Source: Tidjanibacter sp.
Lineage (GTDB): Bacteria; Bacteroidota; Bacteroidia; Bacteroidales; Rikenellaceae
Reading direction: 5' to 3'
DNA: 8,240 nucleotides
Assembly (NCBI GenBank): GCA_017547065.1
Contig: JAFYRC010000097.1
Span: forward strand, 1-8,240
Numbering within the stretch: the stretch's first letter is position 1; each line of letters begins with the position of its first letter. Shown piece after piece: positions 6,629-8,240 of this stretch. The position numbers were made by a program, and so were the translations under genes. Below the pieces are notes generated by a model. It was not told the DNA's origin. It was given only the letters and a program-made list of their open reading frames with translations, and did no database searches.

Positions 6629-6636
6629 TATATTTG
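6629..6636 (+). promoter_or_regulatory. Promoter -7 box for the repeat-containing lipoprotein
   Basis: TATATTTG, a perfect TAnnTTTG and identical to the fabD -7 box. It lies 46 bases before the ATG at 6683. No TTTG is found at the normal -33 distance (about 6606-6609 reads GATA), so the promoter may be weak without an activator. The leader from about 6643 to 6682 is A/T-rich. Confidence 0.6.
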
Positions 6637-6682
6637 TGACCATAAGAAACTATTTTCAAATAACTAATCAATAACCTAAACA

Positions 6683-8240
6683 ATGAGAGGATTTGTAAAA
6701 TCACTGATTGGAAAAATGTTGCCCATCGTGGCAATGTTTGTTCTGGGTGGTGTCGGTCTGACCTCTTGTGGCCAGCAGGACCTTACGGTGGATACATCGT
6801 TCGCGCTCTACTATGCAGGCATTAACGAAATCAGCCCAAGCACCAATCTTAGTATCACTCCCACCTATCACGGCTCGAAGCCAACTTCTTTTGGGATTAC
6901 CCAAGTGTTGTACGACGGTCTCGCTTACGCAACCGACTGTTTTGTGCTGGATGTCGAAAGCGGCGTGTTCTCGTTGCAGAACACCGAGGAGTTGCCCGTT
7001 GGAAAGTATGTCGTTGGTGTGTCGTGTGTGTCGGACGGCATCAGGTATGACTATCCCGAGGCTATCACGATCAACATGCTCAAACCCGTGCCCGATGGCA
7101 TTGAGGTGACTCCGGCAATGTTGCAGGTGCGTCTGGAAGATGTTGTGGCAACCGCCGATGATGTGGAGCTCCCCACTGCACAGATTACTGCCGATGGTAA
7201 TGGTCACGTGCAAATCAAAAAGTATGGTATTGCCAACGTCTACAAAAACGGCATTTTGGCAAATGAGTGCAAGGATTGGTTTGCGGTGAATCCCACAAAG
7301 GGTGTCTTCTCCATCGTGAAGGACAACGAGGCCATGGAGCCTGCTGTCTACACCTTCGACTTCAAGCTCCAAACCTACATCGTTGGTGCCGACTCGGAGG
7401 ATGGTATTTTCCCCAATGCTTTGAGTGTGGATGTAATCTCGGCTCCCATGGGCTTGGCTTACAACCCCGCAAGCTCGTTGGTTGAGGTGGGCTATGTTGG
7501 AAAGTCGCCCAAGCCAGAGTTGCAGGGCTCGTTGGAGGGCGCTGTTTACACCATCAAGGGTGTGTCGCCCGACAATGGTGTTGGTATCAGCGTGGATGCT
7601 GCAACGGGTGAGATTCTCTTCCCTGCAAACAACAATATCACTCCCGGTGACTCCTATGTGGTGAGTGTGTCGGTGGCTAATGTTTATGGTACAAAAGATT
7701 TCGACGATGTGTTTACCTTCAACGTAACCACCTTCATCGCGCCCATTACAAAGGTTGTATATGAGGATGTTGTTGGTGTAATCTCGGGCGTGTCGATGAC
7801 CAACCCCGTGAAAGAGGTTGAGGGTGGCGAGATTGTCTACTCGCTGGTGAACCTGCCCGCAGGCTTGGAGGGTCTTACTATTGACGCAGCAACCGGTACT
7901 GTTAGTTGCAAGAAGGGCGTGGAGCTCCCCGTGGGTGAGCACGCAATCACTGTGGAGGCTACGAATATCAAGGGTAGCTGTCAGGCAACCTTCAAACTTA
8001 CCGTGGTGGCCAATCCCTACAAGTTTACCTATGTCGAGTGGGGTAACAACCTTGGCCTTACTCCCATTTCGGAGTACGGAAACCAGTTCCGTATGCATGC
8101 AGACGAGGAGAATCTTGTTGTGCCCATCGTAGAGAGTGACCTTCCCAAGGATCAGCCCATCACATTCAAACTTATCAATAAAACCAATGGTACTCCCAAG
8201 ATGGGTGCTTCGATTGATGCAGAGACCGGTACGCTGACCA
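6683..8240 (+). CDS. Large lipoprotein of Ig/He_PIG-like repeats, putative surface glycan-binding protein, 3' end beyond window
   Basis: 519 codons are visible with no stop; the frame was read directly from the sequence. The N-terminus has a lysine-containing start, a hydrophobic stretch (12-26) and lipobox LTSC with lipidated Cys29, so it is an exported lipoprotein. Five beta-sandwich-like repeats follow, each marked by a turn of the D-x-x-T/S-G type: LDVESGVF (89-96), VNPTKGVF (202-209), VDAATGEI (304-311), IDAATGTV (400-407), IDAETGTL (511-518). The marker glycines are 96-113 residues apart. The fourth repeat (about 383-442) closely follows the He_PIG/Ig pattern LPAGL...DAATG...VEATN..G...F.LTV. 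There are no catalytic motifs. The opening stretch INEISPSTNLSITPTYHG (47-64) recalls Bacteroidetes proteins annotated as surface glycan-binding (DUF4958-type), which is recognition from memory and unverified. A role in binding glycans or in adhesion is inference. It is divergent from a secreted esterase. Confidence 0.85.
   Translation, partial: MRGFVKSLIGKMLPIVAMFVLGGVGLTSCGQQDLTVDTSFALYYAGINEISPSTNLSITPTYHGSKPTSFGITQVLYDGLAYATDCFVLDVESGVFSLQNTEELPVGKYVVGVSCVSDGIRYDYPEAITINMLKPVPDGIEVTPAMLQVRLEDVVATADDVELPTAQITADGNGHVQIKKYGIANVYKNGILANECKDWFAVNPTKGVFSIVKDNEAMEPAVYTFDFKLQTYIVGADSEDGIFPNALSVDVISAPMGLAYNPASSLVEVGYVGKSPKPELQGSLEGAVYTIKGVSPDNGVGISVDAATGEILFPANNNITPGDSYVVSVSVANVYGTKDFDDVFTFNVTTFIAPITKVVYEDVVGVISGVSMTNPVKEVEGGEIVYSLVNLPAGLEGLTIDAATGTVSCKKGVELPVGEHAITVEATNIKGSCQATFKLTVVANPYKFTYVEWGNNLGLTPISEYGNQFRMHADEENLVVPIVESDLPKDQPITFKLINKTNGTPKMGASIDAETGTLT

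Noticed and set aside
6701..8098. A 465-codon open frame on the minus strand inside the lipoprotein gene
   Set aside because: It is antisense to the repeat-containing lipoprotein, rich in His/Cys/Gly with no family resemblance, and explained by sense-strand codon bias.

Overview
The window reads as a chromosomal segment of a member of the Bacteroidales, possibly near Rikenellaceae/Alistipes. This rests on three things: promoters with the Bacteroidetes -7 box TAnnTTTG, A/T-rich leaders without Shine-Dalgarno sequences, and typical Bacteroidetes proteins (ParE with a GKLGDG/PDDGIY N-terminus, a lipoprotein M3 peptidase, an AXE1-type esterase and a surface-type lipoprotein built of Ig-like repeats). 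The family-level placement is inference from style, not a search.

Layout. Positions 1-1822 are on the minus strand: a plsC acyltransferase followed by parE (topoisomerase IV subunit B), whose C-terminal half runs off the left edge. The 106-base gap between them carries two different degenerate 7-base tandem repeats on either side of a perfect hairpin. Positions 1823-2014 are a divergent promoter region with a perfect -7 box on each strand and an inverted repeat between them. On the plus strand, fabD (malonyl-CoA:ACP transacylase) and a dcp-like M3 metallopeptidase lipoprotein lie 21 bases apart, probably as one transcript. A strong A-stem-T hairpin at 5041-5082 serves as a bidirectional terminator between dcp and the convergent minus-strand esterase.

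The right third holds a secreted AXE1/CE7-like esterase (minus) and, divergent from it, a long lipoprotein (plus) made of about five Ig/He_PIG-like repeats and cut by the window edge. Their 251-base shared upstream region has a good promoter for the esterase. For the lipoprotein it has a perfect -7 box, no recognisable -33 box, and an imperfect direct repeat (about 30 bases) just upstream, a layout that suggests activator-dependent control.

How the genes work together: plsC and fabD are both in lipid synthesis (phosphatidic acid formation and malonyl-ACP supply) and share one control region. The esterase and lipoprotein could act on or bind the same glycan at the cell surface, but no SusC/SusD pair or glycoside hydrolase is visible to confirm a polysaccharide utilisation locus. 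No RNA genes, CRISPR arrays, insertion sequences or phage genes were seen. Most of the window is ordinary housekeeping. The less explained parts are the control-region repeats, the atypical esterase and the repeat-built lipoprotein.
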